Assembly (NCBI GenBank): GCA_007132975.1
Contig: SLNO01000047.1
Coordinates: forward strand, 26,575 to 90,574
Direction of reading: 5' to 3'
DNA: 64,000 nt
DNA from: Balneolales bacterium
GTDB taxonomy: Bacteria > Bacteroidota > Rhodothermia > Balneolales > Natronogracilivirgulaceae
This document shows positions 18,514 through 27,519 of this stretch, in pieces (within the stretch, counting starts at the first letter, position 1; each line of letters begins with the position of its first letter). Both the position numbers and the translations under genes were made by a program. The notes under the pieces are model-generated. The model was not told where the DNA came from, did not search any database, and saw only the letters and a list, made by a program, of their open reading frames with translations.

Positions 18514-19281
18514 CTATTGGGCGGCGGCGATGGCCACCAGCTGGCTGAAGTCGGACGGTTTCAGGCTTGCACCGCCGATGAGTCCGCCATCCACATCCGG
18601 CTGCTTGAGCAGTTCGTCGGCGTTGCCGGGTTTCATGCTTCCGCCATAGAGGATGCGAACGGTGGCGGCGGCTTCTTCGCCGAACTGTGCGGCCAGCTCC
18701 TTGCGGATGAAGGCATGCATTTCCTGTGCCTGTTCGGGTGAGGCTGTCTCGCCGGTCCCGATGGCCCAGACCGGCTCATAGGCGATGACGATCTTTTTGA
18801 GTTCGTCGGCGGAGAGCCCGGCCAGCGATCCGGCGGTCTGCTCCTTCACCACGTCAAAATGGCGGTTTTCCTTGCGTTCGGCCAGCACTTCGCCGACACA
18901 GACGATGGGTGTGACACCGGCGGCAAGTGCTTTCTTGACTTTTTTATTGATGATGGCATCGTCTTCGCCGAAATACTCCCGGCGCTCGGAGTGGCCCAGG
19001 ATCACGAAGTCACAGCCAAGTTCGTTCAGCATGGATGTGCTGATCTCTCCGGTGTATGCTCCGTTGTCCTCAAAATGGACATTCTGCGCACCGATTTTCA
19101 CGGCGCTACCGGATTTGCGGGCCGAGAAAGCTGCGGAAAGTGACACGAATGGCGGACACACGGCCGCATCCACCCCTTCGATATTCTTCTGTGCGGAATC
19201 GTCCAGTTGCGCAAAAAAGTCTGCGGTCTCTTTCGGACCCATGTTCATTTTCCAGTTTCCGGCTATTAATATACTTCTCAT
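18514..19281 (-). CDS. tpiA: Triose-phosphate isomerase
   Basis: Interconverts dihydroxyacetone phosphate and glyceraldehyde 3-phosphate in glycolysis and gluconeogenesis. It is 255 residues with AGNWKMN at the N-terminus (substrate Lys), ILGHSERR (catalytic His) and the signature AYEPVWAIGTG (catalytic Glu). The phosphate loop RILYGGSMKPGNA is present. The start codon overlaps the stop of the upstream lipoprotein gene by four bases (ATGA), indicating translational coupling. Confidence 0.97.
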   Translation of the reverse strand: MRSILIAGNWKMNMGPKETADFFAQLDDSAQKNIEGVDAAVCPPFVSLSAAFSARKSGSAVKIGAQNVHFEDNGAYTGEISTSMLNELGCDFVILGHSERREYFGEDDAIINKKVKKALAAGVTPIVCVGEVLAERKENRHFDVVKEQTAGSLAGLSADELKKIVIAYEPVWAIGTGETASPEQAQEMHAFIRKELAAQFGEEAAATVRILYGGSMKPGNADELLKQPDVDGGLIGGASLKPSDFSQLVAIAAAQ

Positions 19282-20765
19282 GATATTTCTCCGTCGTTTA
19301 TGAGTCTGTTCAGTTCAATAAGTATTTCATTAATGTTGTGACCATGGAATTTTCGGATGATGCGCCCTTCGGCGTTGATCAGAAAGCGGACTGGCATCTC
19401 ATAGATGTTCCACTGCTCTTCCAGGTCGGTTTCGGCGAAGGCGCCAGCCCTTGCCACGGGCCAGTCCTGACCCCTTTCTTCGTAAAATGCTCGCACGGCG
19501 ATGGCGCTCTGCTCAATGGGGATGGACAGGAACTGCACATCCTCCTGGTTGAAAATGAGGTAGAGCGTCTGCAGCTGCGGATAGCTGGCCTGATACAGGC
19601 GGTCGGCCAGCGACACAACTTCCACCAATGACGGGGCACCGCTCAAATCCTCCAGTGTCAAAAAACCGGTTTGGGGCTGGTCATCGTCCCCTCTTTCCGG
19701 CAACAGCACTTCCAGCTCAAAACCTGGCAAGCGCATGCCGGGGGACAGCTCCTCAACGTCACGGCGCATCACTGAGAGCCAGGCGTCGGCCTCCTGGTCG
19801 CCGGCAAAACGGGCTTCATAGTCGCGTATTCGGCTGCGCGCCTGGTCGATTCGGGAACTGTCGTACAGAACTTCAATGCGGTTCTTGGCAATCCTGAGCC
19901 TGGTTTCCTGCGATGTGGATTCGGCCTCGAGGGAATCTGCCCAGGCGATGGCCGCATCCAGCCCGCTGTTCTGCAGCACCGACATGAAGCCGAACCTTGC
20001 GGCCAGCATGCGGATGTTCTCGTCGTCTCCATAATCCCGCAGCCGCTGCAAGAGCAGCTCGTCGTTGCGGTCTTCAAGCATGCGCAACGATTCGCGGGCA
20101 GCTATACGCGCCGCAACAGTGCCCGGCCAGGCATCCCAGACTTCCCAGAATATGGAGCTCCAGTTATCGAGCACATAAGGGATGGTGTCCTGTGCGATAC
20201 CGCCGGCTGCGGCAATCTGAATGACGCGGTTGTATTGCCGCTCCAGGCGGTTCAACGTGCGCATCGCTTCGTTTTCGGCGGAATGGAAGCGGGCCGACCC
20301 TGCAAAACGCGGCAGTGATCCTTCGATACGGATCGTGTCCTGATGGGCAAGGATAAGTGTGCTGTCCGCCAAACGGCGTTCATTGCGGTACAACCTTATT
20401 GTGTAGGCGCCCTGCCCGGGGAAAACGGCTTCGCCGTCAAAAGTGCCAAGTGCATCGGTGACGGCGCGGAACAAAGTGTCCGGTCTGCCGGTCAAGTCCA
20501 GTAGCAGAACGCCGGTGCCCTCCGTGGCCAGGGTGTCGCCTGGACGCGGCGTGAAATTATCATCCAGCGTAATGGATCCGTACACCCGTGTACGTTCCTC
20601 AGCCGGTTCGGATGCCGGCTCCTCCCGGCTGTTGCCGCAACCGGAGACGGAGAGGATCACCGCCGTCAACAGCGCAAGCCCCATCCACCCGAAAGATTTT
20701 GGTGAGGATGAGCGGCTGCAGGCTTGGCAATGCGGCTGATTTTGGTTCATCAGGTTGTTCATCAA
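19278..20765 (-). CDS. Lipoprotein with thioredoxin-like C-terminal fold lacking CxxC
   Basis: A 495-residue predicted lipoprotein: the hydrophobic segment ends in LSVSGC, with the lipidated Cys at residue 43 (or nearer if translation starts at the inner Met28). An N-terminal beta domain (residues 60-150) resembles the DUF4369-type region of Bacteroidota TlpA-like proteins. A helical middle follows, then a thioredoxin-like C-terminus (FLTLEDLSGAPSLVEVVSLADRLY ... IYEMPVRFLINAEGRIIRKFHG). The redox CxxC expected after the first strand is absent, so a disulfide role is unlikely. The stop overlaps the tpiA start. Function unknown. Confidence 0.68.
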   Translation of the reverse strand: MMNNLMNQNQPHCQACSRSSSPKSFGWMGLALLTAVILSVSGCGNSREEPASEPAEERTRVYGSITLDDNFTPRPGDTLATEGTGVLLLDLTGRPDTLFRAVTDALGTFDGEAVFPGQGAYTIRLYRNERRLADSTLILAHQDTIRIEGSLPRFAGSARFHSAENEAMRTLNRLERQYNRVIQIAAAGGIAQDTIPYVLDNWSSIFWEVWDAWPGTVAARIAARESLRMLEDRNDELLLQRLRDYGDDENIRMLAARFGFMSVLQNSGLDAAIAWADSLEAESTSQETRLRIAKNRIEVLYDSSRIDQARSRIRDYEARFAGDQEADAWLSVMRRDVEELSPGMRLPGFELEVLLPERGDDDQPQTGFLTLEDLSGAPSLVEVVSLADRLYQASYPQLQTLYLIFNQEDVQFLSIPIEQSAIAVRAFYEERGQDWPVARAGAFAETDLEEQWNIYEMPVRFLINAEGRIIRKFHGHNINEILIELNRLINDGEIS

Positions 20766-20840
20766 ACAGGTTCTATCTGGAAGTTTCCGTCAGGTTGGAA
20801 TTGGGTATGTTGGTTTTCAGCCGGCAGGATTTTCAGCATT

Positions 20841-22304
20841 TTATTCAAATTCGGTGATTTTCTTCTGGACGAGGTCCCTGACCATGCCCGGATTGGCTTT
20901 GCCCTGCGATTTCTGCATGATTTGGCCGATGAAAAAGCCTATGAGCCCTTTTTTGCCACCAAGATAGCGCTGCACCTCTTCGGGGTTGCTGCGCAGCACC
21001 TCATCGACAATGGGATCGAGGAAGCCGGTGTCGGATACCTGCAGCAGGTTCAACTTCTGCGCCAGCTCTTCGGCCGTGGTTTTGGCATCCGGACCGGCAT
21101 CCACCATGGCATCCAGCAGGGTCTGCATGGCCGATGAGCTGATCTTGTCCCCCTCTCGAAGGGCCAGCAGGCCGGCGAGGCGCAGCGGGCTGACCGGGAA
21201 TTCTGTGATGCCGAGGGCTTTCTCGTTGAGGATGCGCCGGATTTCGGTGATGATGAGGTTGGCAGTGGGTTTGGCAGATGCGCTGTGCTCCAGGATCGAT
21301 TCGAAGAAGTCGGCCAGCGGGCGGTCCTCGGTCAACACGGACGAATCAAAATCGGTGAGGCCGAATTCGCTGACATAACGGCGGCGGCGCGCTTCGGGCA
21401 GCTCGGGGATTTCCAGGCGGATCTCTTCGAGCATTTCGTCCGTGACCACCACGGGCGGGATGTCCGGCTCCGGGAAATAGCGGTAGTCGTGCGCCTCCTC
21501 CTTGGATCGCATCTGCCTGGTGCGCATTTCGTTCGGGTCCCAAAGAAGGGTCTGCTGGATGACCGAACCGCCCGAGCGGACCAAATCCTTTTGGCGTTCC
21601 ACCTCGTAAACCAGCGCGCGCTCCACATTGCGGAACGAGTTCAGGTTCTTGATCTCGGTGCGCGTGTTGAACTCTTTTTGCCCGACGGGACGGATGGACA
21701 CGTTGGCATCGCAGCGAAGGCTTCCCTCCTCCATGTTGCCGTCGCACACGCCCAGGTAACGGACGATCTGCCAGATCTTGCGCATGTAGGCCCCGGCCTC
21801 CTTCGGGCTGCGGATATCCGGCTCGGAGACGATTTCCAGCAACGGTGTGCCGGCTCGGTTCAGGTCGATGAGCGTGTTGTGCGGGTCCTGGTCGTGGATG
21901 GATTTGCCGGCGTCCTCTTCCATGTGGATGCGGGTGATGCCGATCCGGCGGGTGCTGCCATCCTCCATTTCGATATCCATATGGCCATCGTAGCAGATGG
22001 GCGTCTCGAACTGGGAGATCTGATAGCCCTTGGGCATGTCCGGATAGAAGTAGTTCTTGCGTGCGAAGATGGATTTGGATCGGATCTTGCAGCCAGTGGC
22101 CAGGCCAAGTTTCACCGCATAACGGATCAGGTTCACGTTGGGAACAGGCAGGGTTCCGGGGTGTCCCAGGCAGAGCGGGGTGACATTGGTGTTGGGCGCT
22201 GATCCGAAACGGTTCGACACCGGGGCGAATGCCTTCGATTCCGTTAGCAGCTGCGCGTGTACTTCCAGTCCTATTACCGTCTCGAATTGCGTATCCACGC
22301 TCAT
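20841..22304 (-). CDS. gatB: Aspartyl/glutamyl-tRNA amidotransferase subunit B
   Basis: Subunit of the GatCAB complex that converts Glu-tRNA-Gln or Asp-tRNA-Asn to the amide form. It is 487 residues with IGLEVHAQL at the start, YFYPDMPKGYQISQ, DLNRAGTPLLEIVSEPD and EIKNLNSFRNVE, and a C-terminal YqeY/tail domain (GKKGLIGFFIGQIMQ). In many GatB proteins two Cys pairs hold zinc in the KxFCxC...CPVC region. Here the region reads KAFAPVSNRFG ... VTPLCLG with only Cys45, so the zinc site is missing, as in other Bacteroidota as far as I recall. gatA and gatC are not in the window. Confidence 0.96.
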   Translation of the reverse strand: MSVDTQFETVIGLEVHAQLLTESKAFAPVSNRFGSAPNTNVTPLCLGHPGTLPVPNVNLIRYAVKLGLATGCKIRSKSIFARKNYFYPDMPKGYQISQFETPICYDGHMDIEMEDGSTRRIGITRIHMEEDAGKSIHDQDPHNTLIDLNRAGTPLLEIVSEPDIRSPKEAGAYMRKIWQIVRYLGVCDGNMEEGSLRCDANVSIRPVGQKEFNTRTEIKNLNSFRNVERALVYEVERQKDLVRSGGSVIQQTLLWDPNEMRTRQMRSKEEAHDYRYFPEPDIPPVVVTDEMLEEIRLEIPELPEARRRRYVSEFGLTDFDSSVLTEDRPLADFFESILEHSASAKPTANLIITEIRRILNEKALGITEFPVSPLRLAGLLALREGDKISSSAMQTLLDAMVDAGPDAKTTAEELAQKLNLLQVSDTGFLDPIVDEVLRSNPEEVQRYLGGKKGLIGFFIGQIMQKSQGKANPGMVRDLVQKKITEFE

Positions 22305-22369
22305 AAATAATGTTCGACAGTGAAAAATTCCAATTGCTCTTCAGCGGAATAAAATAAGAATTTTTCGAA

Positions 22370-22780
22370 CTATCTGGACCGCTCTTTTTCCAGTTCCTCG
22401 TACTCTTCCCGGATCTGGTAGTGGTAGCCGTTGTAATTGAAGACATTGGTGAAGCCCATCTCAACCATGCGCTGCGATGCAATGCGGCTGCGGTTGCCTG
22501 AATTGCAATAAACCAGGTAGGTGACGTCCCGGTCGAGTTCAGCGATGGCATCGTTGAATCCGGGGTGGCCCAGGTTAAATGTAAGTGCAGATTCCACCTT
22601 TCCTCCATCCCACTCACGTGGAGTTCGTACGTCGAGGATGACGGCGTTGTTTTCCTCAAGGAACCCTGCGAGCCCCCCAGGATGGACATTCGTGAACCCG
22701 TTTTCCTGGGCACGGGAGCTGCAGGATGCAAGCAGTACTATGGCCATGACGGCCAGAATATTGATGGACAGGTACTTCAT
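22370..22780 (-). CDS. Rhodanese-like lipoprotein
   Basis: A 136-residue protein with an N-terminal lipobox (LLASC) and a single rhodanese domain. The active-site loop is VYCNSGNRSRIA, with the catalytic Cys followed by the usual basic and small residues. LDVRTPREWDGG is the standard upstream motif. I chose the ATG at 22780 because a GGAG lies upstream at normal spacing; another ATG 18 bases earlier would contain that signal within the coding sequence. It probably moves sulfane sulfur in the periplasm, but the partner is unknown. Confidence 0.85.
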   Translation of the reverse strand: MKYLSINILAVMAIVLLASCSSRAQENGFTNVHPGGLAGFLEENNAVILDVRTPREWDGGKVESALTFNLGHPGFNDAIAELDRDVTYLVYCNSGNRSRIASQRMVEMGFTNVFNYNGYHYQIREEYEELEKERSR

Positions 22781-22873
22781 TCTCCGCTCACTCCGCATTT
22801 GTTGTATTTATCAGGGTTGCAAATATTTTTACATAATACGACGAACGGACATCAAAATCATTGTGCACCCTAA

Positions 22874-24097
22874 TTACCTGAAATCCCGCAGTTTGGGCAC
22901 CTGCTGGGTTATGCAGTGGATGGATCCCTGTCCCCACACCAGGTCTTTGCACGGAATGCCCTTGATGGTGCGCTTCGGGAACAGTTTGCGGAACAGCTTC
23001 AGCACCTGGTCGTCGTAGCGGTCGTCGTAGAGCGGTACAAGCACACACTCGTTGGCAATGTAGAAATTGGCGTAGCTGGCCGGGACGTACTCCGAACCGT
23101 CCACCGTGGTGCCATCGATTCGTGTTGAGGGCATCGGTAATTCAATCACCTCGAAAGGAACGCCCTTGCAGTCCGTTGCATTGGCCAGGATCTCGCGATT
23201 CTCCTTGAGCACTTCATAGTTGGGATCGGACGGATCTTCGCTGACTGAGGTCACGATGGTCTGTGGACCGACGAACCGAGCCAGATCGTCGATGTGCCCG
23301 TCGGTGTCATCACCGCGCAACCCGCGTTTGAGCCAGAGGACCTTATCCACACCGAGGTATTTCCGCAGGTTTTTTTCGATCTGAAACCGGCTCATCTCCG
23401 GATTTCGGTTGGGGTTGAGCAGAACGGATTCGGTGGTCAGCAGGAAGCCAGCTCCGTTGACTTCGATGGAGCCGCCCTCCAGGATCATGCCCGGAGAGAC
23501 GAGCGGGTAATCCAGCAGTTCAGCCAGTTTTCCGGGAATGGCATCGTCGTCTTCAAATGGAGGATACTTTCCACCCCAGGCATTATACCCCCAGTCGCAC
23601 ATCACCATATCACGAACTTTATTTTCGCGGGCAGAGCGGGTTTGCTTTTCAGGATACCGGTGGCCCTGATGAGCTGTTTGATGACCTGTTTTCTGGCCGA
23701 CCTGCCAGTCGCTTTGCGGCACATCAAGTTGGCCAGAATCGGTACTTTCCAGCATATTCTGGTCCACTTCCTGACCGGATAGCTGCTCCCTGAGCAGGGT
23801 GATGGGTCCATAATCGCGAATCCAAACGTCATTGGTCGGCATCCGAACCAGCCGCACCCGGTTCCAGTCAACATTCCTGTTCTGGATCATGGATGCGGCC
23901 GCCTGCTGCGCATCCTCATTGGCGACAAGCAGCAAGACATTCTCATGCGGCGTGAGCGCCTCCAGAATATCGGCGTAGACGTGCTCCACGCGGTTAAGTC
24001 GAATCCCCGGCCAGGTTTCCCTGTTGTCCGGCCAGGTGAGCAGGGTCATTTCATGTGGCTCCCATTCCGGGGGCATCCTGTAACGGTATGACGGCAT
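22874..24097 (-). CDS. aguA: Agmatine deiminase / peptidylarginine deiminase family protein
   Basis: A 407-residue guanidino-modifying enzyme, likely converting agmatine to N-carbamoylputrescine and ammonia. Motifs include PPEWEPHEMTLLTWP, PTNDVWIRDYGP, ILEGGSIEVNG, GDDTDGHIDDLARFV (catalytic Asp/His) and the C-terminal WGQGSIHCITQQVP with nucleophile Cys395. Residues about 105-165 form a polar, low-complexity insertion (Gln/His/Ser-rich) just after the first active-site block that I would not expect in the family. It lies 51 bases after the aldehyde dehydrogenase gene, which suggests polyamine or GABA catabolism (inference). Confidence 0.87.
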   Translation of the reverse strand: MPSYRYRMPPEWEPHEMTLLTWPDNRETWPGIRLNRVEHVYADILEALTPHENVLLLVANEDAQQAAASMIQNRNVDWNRVRLVRMPTNDVWIRDYGPITLLREQLSGQEVDQNMLESTDSGQLDVPQSDWQVGQKTGHQTAHQGHRYPEKQTRSARENKVRDMVMCDWGYNAWGGKYPPFEDDDAIPGKLAELLDYPLVSPGMILEGGSIEVNGAGFLLTTESVLLNPNRNPEMSRFQIEKNLRKYLGVDKVLWLKRGLRGDDTDGHIDDLARFVGPQTIVTSVSEDPSDPNYEVLKENREILANATDCKGVPFEVIELPMPSTRIDGTTVDGSEYVPASYANFYIANECVLVPLYDDRYDDQVLKLFRKLFPKRTIKGIPCKDLVWGQGSIHCITQQVPKLRDFR

Positions 24098-24148
24098 GTC
24101 AGTACGGGTAGTGCGAGTAAATAGTGTTGGATGTGGTGCCCGGCTGCC

Positions 24149-25516
24149 TCAGGCAACGTACACCGTCTTGATATTCGTGAATTCTCGAATCCCAAGATAC
24201 GACAATTCCCGTCCATAACCGCTGGTCTTGATGCCGCCGAAAGGCAGGCGCGGATCGGATTTCACTAACTCGTTGACAAAGCACGAACCCGCCTCAAGCT
24301 CTTCGGCCGCAATACGCCGGCCGCGGGCCGCATCCCCGGTGAAAACAGCCGCGCCAAGCCCGAATACCGAGTTGTTGGCCAGTTCCACCGCTTCTTTTTC
24401 ATCACGGGCCGGAATAATCGCAGCCACCGGCCCAAAAAGTTCCTCATCGAATGCCGCCATTCCCGGTTTCACGCCTGTTAGTACCGTCGGCGGGTACCAG
24501 GCGCCCTTCCGGTCAGGGATTTCACCGCCAAGCACGCATTTCGCTCCCTGTTTCACCGATTTCCGCACCTGTTCGTGCAGCTCGTCACGCAGATCCTCCC
24601 TGGCCATTGGCCCCAGTGTCGATTCCTCATCCATCGGATCCCCCATCTTTGCGGCTTTCATGCCCCCCACGAATTTCTCGGTGAAGGGATCCAGAACGGA
24701 TTCGACCACGATGAACCGCTTTGCGGCAATGCAACTCTGTCCGCCGTTGATCAGCCGGCTGGTTACACAGGTGGATGCGGCTGCGTCCAGGTCCGCGTCC
24801 TCCAGAACGATGTACGGATCGCTTCCACCCAGCTCCAGAACCGTCTTTTTGAGCATTTCTCCGGCCCGGGAAGCCACGGCGCTGCCGGCCGGACCGCTGC
24901 CTGTCAACGTAGCCGCCTTGATGTGCTCATGTCCGAGCAGCTCATCCACCCACGAGGTTTTGACAAGCAGCGAGCGGAAGGCGTCCGGCGGGAATCCGGC
25001 GTCGCGGAACACCTCTTCGATGGCCAGGGCGGAGCCTGGCACGTTGCTGGCGTGCTTTAGCAGGCCGGTATTGCCGGCCATCAGCGCGGGGGCGGCGAAC
25101 CGGAATACCTGCCAGAACGGGAAATTCCACGGCATGACAGCCAGGACAACCCCGAGCGGATTGTAGGTGATGAAGCTTTCGGAGGCATCGCTCTCCACCG
25201 GTTCTTCGGACAGGAATTTCTCAGCGTTGTCGGCGTAATAATCGCACACCCACGCGCATTTTTCCACCTCAGCCACGGCCGATTTCAGGGTCTTGCCCAT
25301 TTCCAGGGTCATCATTTTGGCATAGGATTGCGACCTGTCACGTAGCAGGTCCGCAGCTTTCTTCATGAGGCGGCTGCGCTCGCTAAAAGAGGTTCTTCGC
25401 CATTCAAGCCATGTTTTCTGGCTGCGATCCAGCACATCCCACATCTCCTCCTTGCTCATCTGTTCATAGGTGCGGACCAAGGATCCGTCTGCCGGGTTCA
25501 TCACTTTCAAGCTCAT
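24149..25516 (-). CDS. NAD(P)-dependent aldehyde dehydrogenase (succinate-semialdehyde type)
   Basis: A 455-residue ALDH-superfamily enzyme, nearest in length and sequence to the short succinate-semialdehyde dehydrogenases. The cofactor region is VLAVMPWNFPFWQVFRFAAPAL, the general base Glu228 is in LELGGSDPYIVL, the nucleophile Cys262 is in GGQSCIAAKR, and the late conserved block is EELFGPVAAI. An ATG start is used. With agmatine deiminase next to it, it could oxidise succinate semialdehyde from putrescine or GABA breakdown, but the substrate is inferred only. Confidence 0.88.
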   Translation of the reverse strand: MSLKVMNPADGSLVRTYEQMSKEEMWDVLDRSQKTWLEWRRTSFSERSRLMKKAADLLRDRSQSYAKMMTLEMGKTLKSAVAEVEKCAWVCDYYADNAEKFLSEEPVESDASESFITYNPLGVVLAVMPWNFPFWQVFRFAAPALMAGNTGLLKHASNVPGSALAIEEVFRDAGFPPDAFRSLLVKTSWVDELLGHEHIKAATLTGSGPAGSAVASRAGEMLKKTVLELGGSDPYIVLEDADLDAAASTCVTSRLINGGQSCIAAKRFIVVESVLDPFTEKFVGGMKAAKMGDPMDEESTLGPMAREDLRDELHEQVRKSVKQGAKCVLGGEIPDRKGAWYPPTVLTGVKPGMAAFDEELFGPVAAIIPARDEKEAVELANNSVFGLGAAVFTGDAARGRRIAAEELEAGSCFVNELVKSDPRLPFGGIKTSGYGRELSYLGIREFTNIKTVYVA

Positions 25517-25646
25517 GATTTCCTCTTGTTTTGTTACTCATCTCAGATTCCAGAATGCCGGTTTTTCAATCTAACAGCACCGAAGGACACCGCCTTTTTC
25601 GACCGACTCCAGTCGCACTGCGACCTGGCTGCATCTATCCACCAGA

Positions 25647-27464
25647 TTACTTCTCTTTCCAGTATTTATCCAGCCTTTTCACCAGTTCGTCGTTTACATG
25701 GGTGTCCACCGGTACTTCGATCACGCTCACCGCGTCCTTCCGAAGCGCCTCGCCAAGCCGTTCCTCAAGCTCAGAAGCTGTGGCGGCGCGGTACCCATCC
25801 ACCCCGAAACTCTTCGCAAAAGCGGGGAAATCCGGATTTCCGATGCGCGTGCTCACGGACTTGCTGCGCGAAAGCTGCTGCTTCCAGCTTATCAGTCCGT
25901 AATCATTGTCGTTGAAAACGATGGCGACAAAAGAGGTACCGAGGCGCCGGGCCGTCTCAAGTTCCTGCGCGTTCATCAGGAATCCCCCGTCGCCCATGGC
26001 CGCCACGATCTGGCGTCCGGGTTGCTGGATGGATGCGGCTATGGCTCCGGGCAATGCTATCCCCATGCTGGCCAATCCGTTGCTGATGAGGCATCCATTG
26101 GGACAATACGTCGGGTAGTTGCGTGCTATCCACATTTTGTGCGTACCCACGTCGCTGAGCAGCAATCCGTCATCCCCCAGCATCTTGCGGATGATGTGCA
26201 GAGCTGATGGTACTGTGAGGCTGTCGCCGCCATCCGGACGGTAGGTTTCCAGGTCATTGCGAATGCGGTCGCGTACCGTTTCGAACCATCCTTTTTCCAT
26301 TTTGAGGAAAAGCCCGTCGCTTCCGCTGTCGGTTGTGTCGGGACCTGTGCCGAGTTCGCTATCCATGTCCAGTCCGGCGGCGACATCCAGCCCGGCAGCG
26401 GAGTCCTGCCCTGAAGCGGAGTCCTTTCCGGTAGCAGGATCTTGTCCGCTAGCGTAGCCCATTCCGTCAGCAGGATCCTGTCCGGCATGCATACGGTTCA
26501 GTTCCCAGAGCGCCGCCGAAATGTCGCCCACCACTTCCACATCCGGATCGTATTCGGAGTAGACCTCGGCCGGATCAAAATCGATGTGTATGATGCGTTT
26601 CTTGTTGCCAAGATTCCACTTCTGAGGCGGATATTCGGCGATATCGTACCCGACTGTGATGACCAGGTCGGCTTCGTCGAACGCCTCGGCCACAAAGTCA
26701 CGGAATCCGAGGCCGATAGCGCCAAGCGAGAGTGGGGAGCGGTCCGAGAGCGCCCCCTTGCCCATGAACGTGGACGCCACCGGTACCTGATGCCGCTCGG
26801 CAAACTCGGTCAGATGCTTGCTGGCCCTCTTGCGGATGGCCCCGTTGCCCGCCAGGATGAGCGGACGCCGTGATTCGCTGATCAGGGCCACTGCCTGTTG
26901 GATCGCCTTGTAGTCGGATGCCGGTCGGCGCGGACGTCTGGGCTCCATTGGTACGGTTGCGTCTTCGACTTTCAGATCGGCCACATCCTCAGAGAGTTCG
27001 ATATGGGTGGCACCGGGTTTTTCCTGCTCGGCCTCACGGAACGCCTTGCAGACCATTTCGGCGACAACCTCAGGCGACGTAATGGAACCGTTCCATTTTG
27101 TGATGGGCCGGAACATGTTCACGATGTCGATTTTCTGATGGCTTTCGTGATGCAGTCGGTCCAGCCCGCCCTGCGCCGTGAGGGCTACAAGCGGCGCTTT
27201 GTCCAGATTGGCGTCCGCCACGCCCGTGATCAGATTGGTGGCACCTGGTCCTAAAGTCCCGAGACAAACCCCTGCCTTGCCGGTGAGCCGGCCATACACA
27301 TTCGCTATGAATGCGGCTCCCTGTTCATGGCGACAGGGAACAAAGGTGATTGTGGAATCCTCCAGGGCGAAGAGAAGGCTTTCGTTTTCCTCGCCGGGCA
27401 CCCCGAAAATATGGGTCACGCCTTCCTTTTCCATGCATCTTACAAACAGTTCGGCAACGGTCAT
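25647..27464 (-). CDS. alsS: Thiamine-diphosphate enzyme, AlsS-type acetolactate synthase
   Basis: A 605-residue ThDP-dependent enzyme resembling catabolic acetolactate synthase (2 pyruvate to 2-acetolactate + CO2). The catalytic Glu47 is in CRHEQGAAFIANVYGRLTG. The central domain has the AlsS-like VITVGYDIAEYPPQKWN and RIIHIDFDPAEV. The ThDP/Mg motif is GDGGFLMNAQELETA. No regulatory small-subunit gene is adjacent. Residues about 325-384 are an unusual tandem hexapeptide repeat in the linker between the central and C-terminal domains, listed separately. Other ThDP enzymes such as oxalyl-CoA decarboxylase are less likely from the central motif. Confidence 0.82.
   Translation of the reverse strand: MTVAELFVRCMEKEGVTHIFGVPGEENESLLFALEDSTITFVPCRHEQGAAFIANVYGRLTGKAGVCLGTLGPGATNLITGVADANLDKAPLVALTAQGGLDRLHHESHQKIDIVNMFRPITKWNGSITSPEVVAEMVCKAFREAEQEKPGATHIELSEDVADLKVEDATVPMEPRRPRRPASDYKAIQQAVALISESRRPLILAGNGAIRKRASKHLTEFAERHQVPVASTFMGKGALSDRSPLSLGAIGLGFRDFVAEAFDEADLVITVGYDIAEYPPQKWNLGNKKRIIHIDFDPAEVYSEYDPDVEVVGDISAALWELNRMHAGQDPADGMGYASGQDPATGKDSASGQDSAAGLDVAAGLDMDSELGTGPDTTDSGSDGLFLKMEKGWFETVRDRIRNDLETYRPDGGDSLTVPSALHIIRKMLGDDGLLLSDVGTHKMWIARNYPTYCPNGCLISNGLASMGIALPGAIAASIQQPGRQIVAAMGDGGFLMNAQELETARRLGTSFVAIVFNDNDYGLISWKQQLSRSKSVSTRIGNPDFPAFAKSFGVDGYRAATASELEERLGEALRKDAVSVIEVPVDTHVNDELVKRLDKYWKEK
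26361..26486 (-). repeat. 18-bp coding tandem repeat (about 7 units) within the acetolactate synthase gene
   Basis: Seven consecutive 18-base units read on the minus strand, each encoding a six-residue x-Gly-x-Asp-(Pro/Ser)-Ala type peptide (AGQDPA, DGMGYA, SGQDPA, TGKDSA, SGQDSA, AGLDVA, AGLDMD). They sit in the inter-domain linker. Units differ mostly by base changes, with no frame shift. Confidence 0.85.
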
Positions 27465-27519
27465 GGCAGTCTGCGTTGGTTAGATTTTGTGGACTTGGCT
27501 GATCGCCCGGGTCCGAAAG

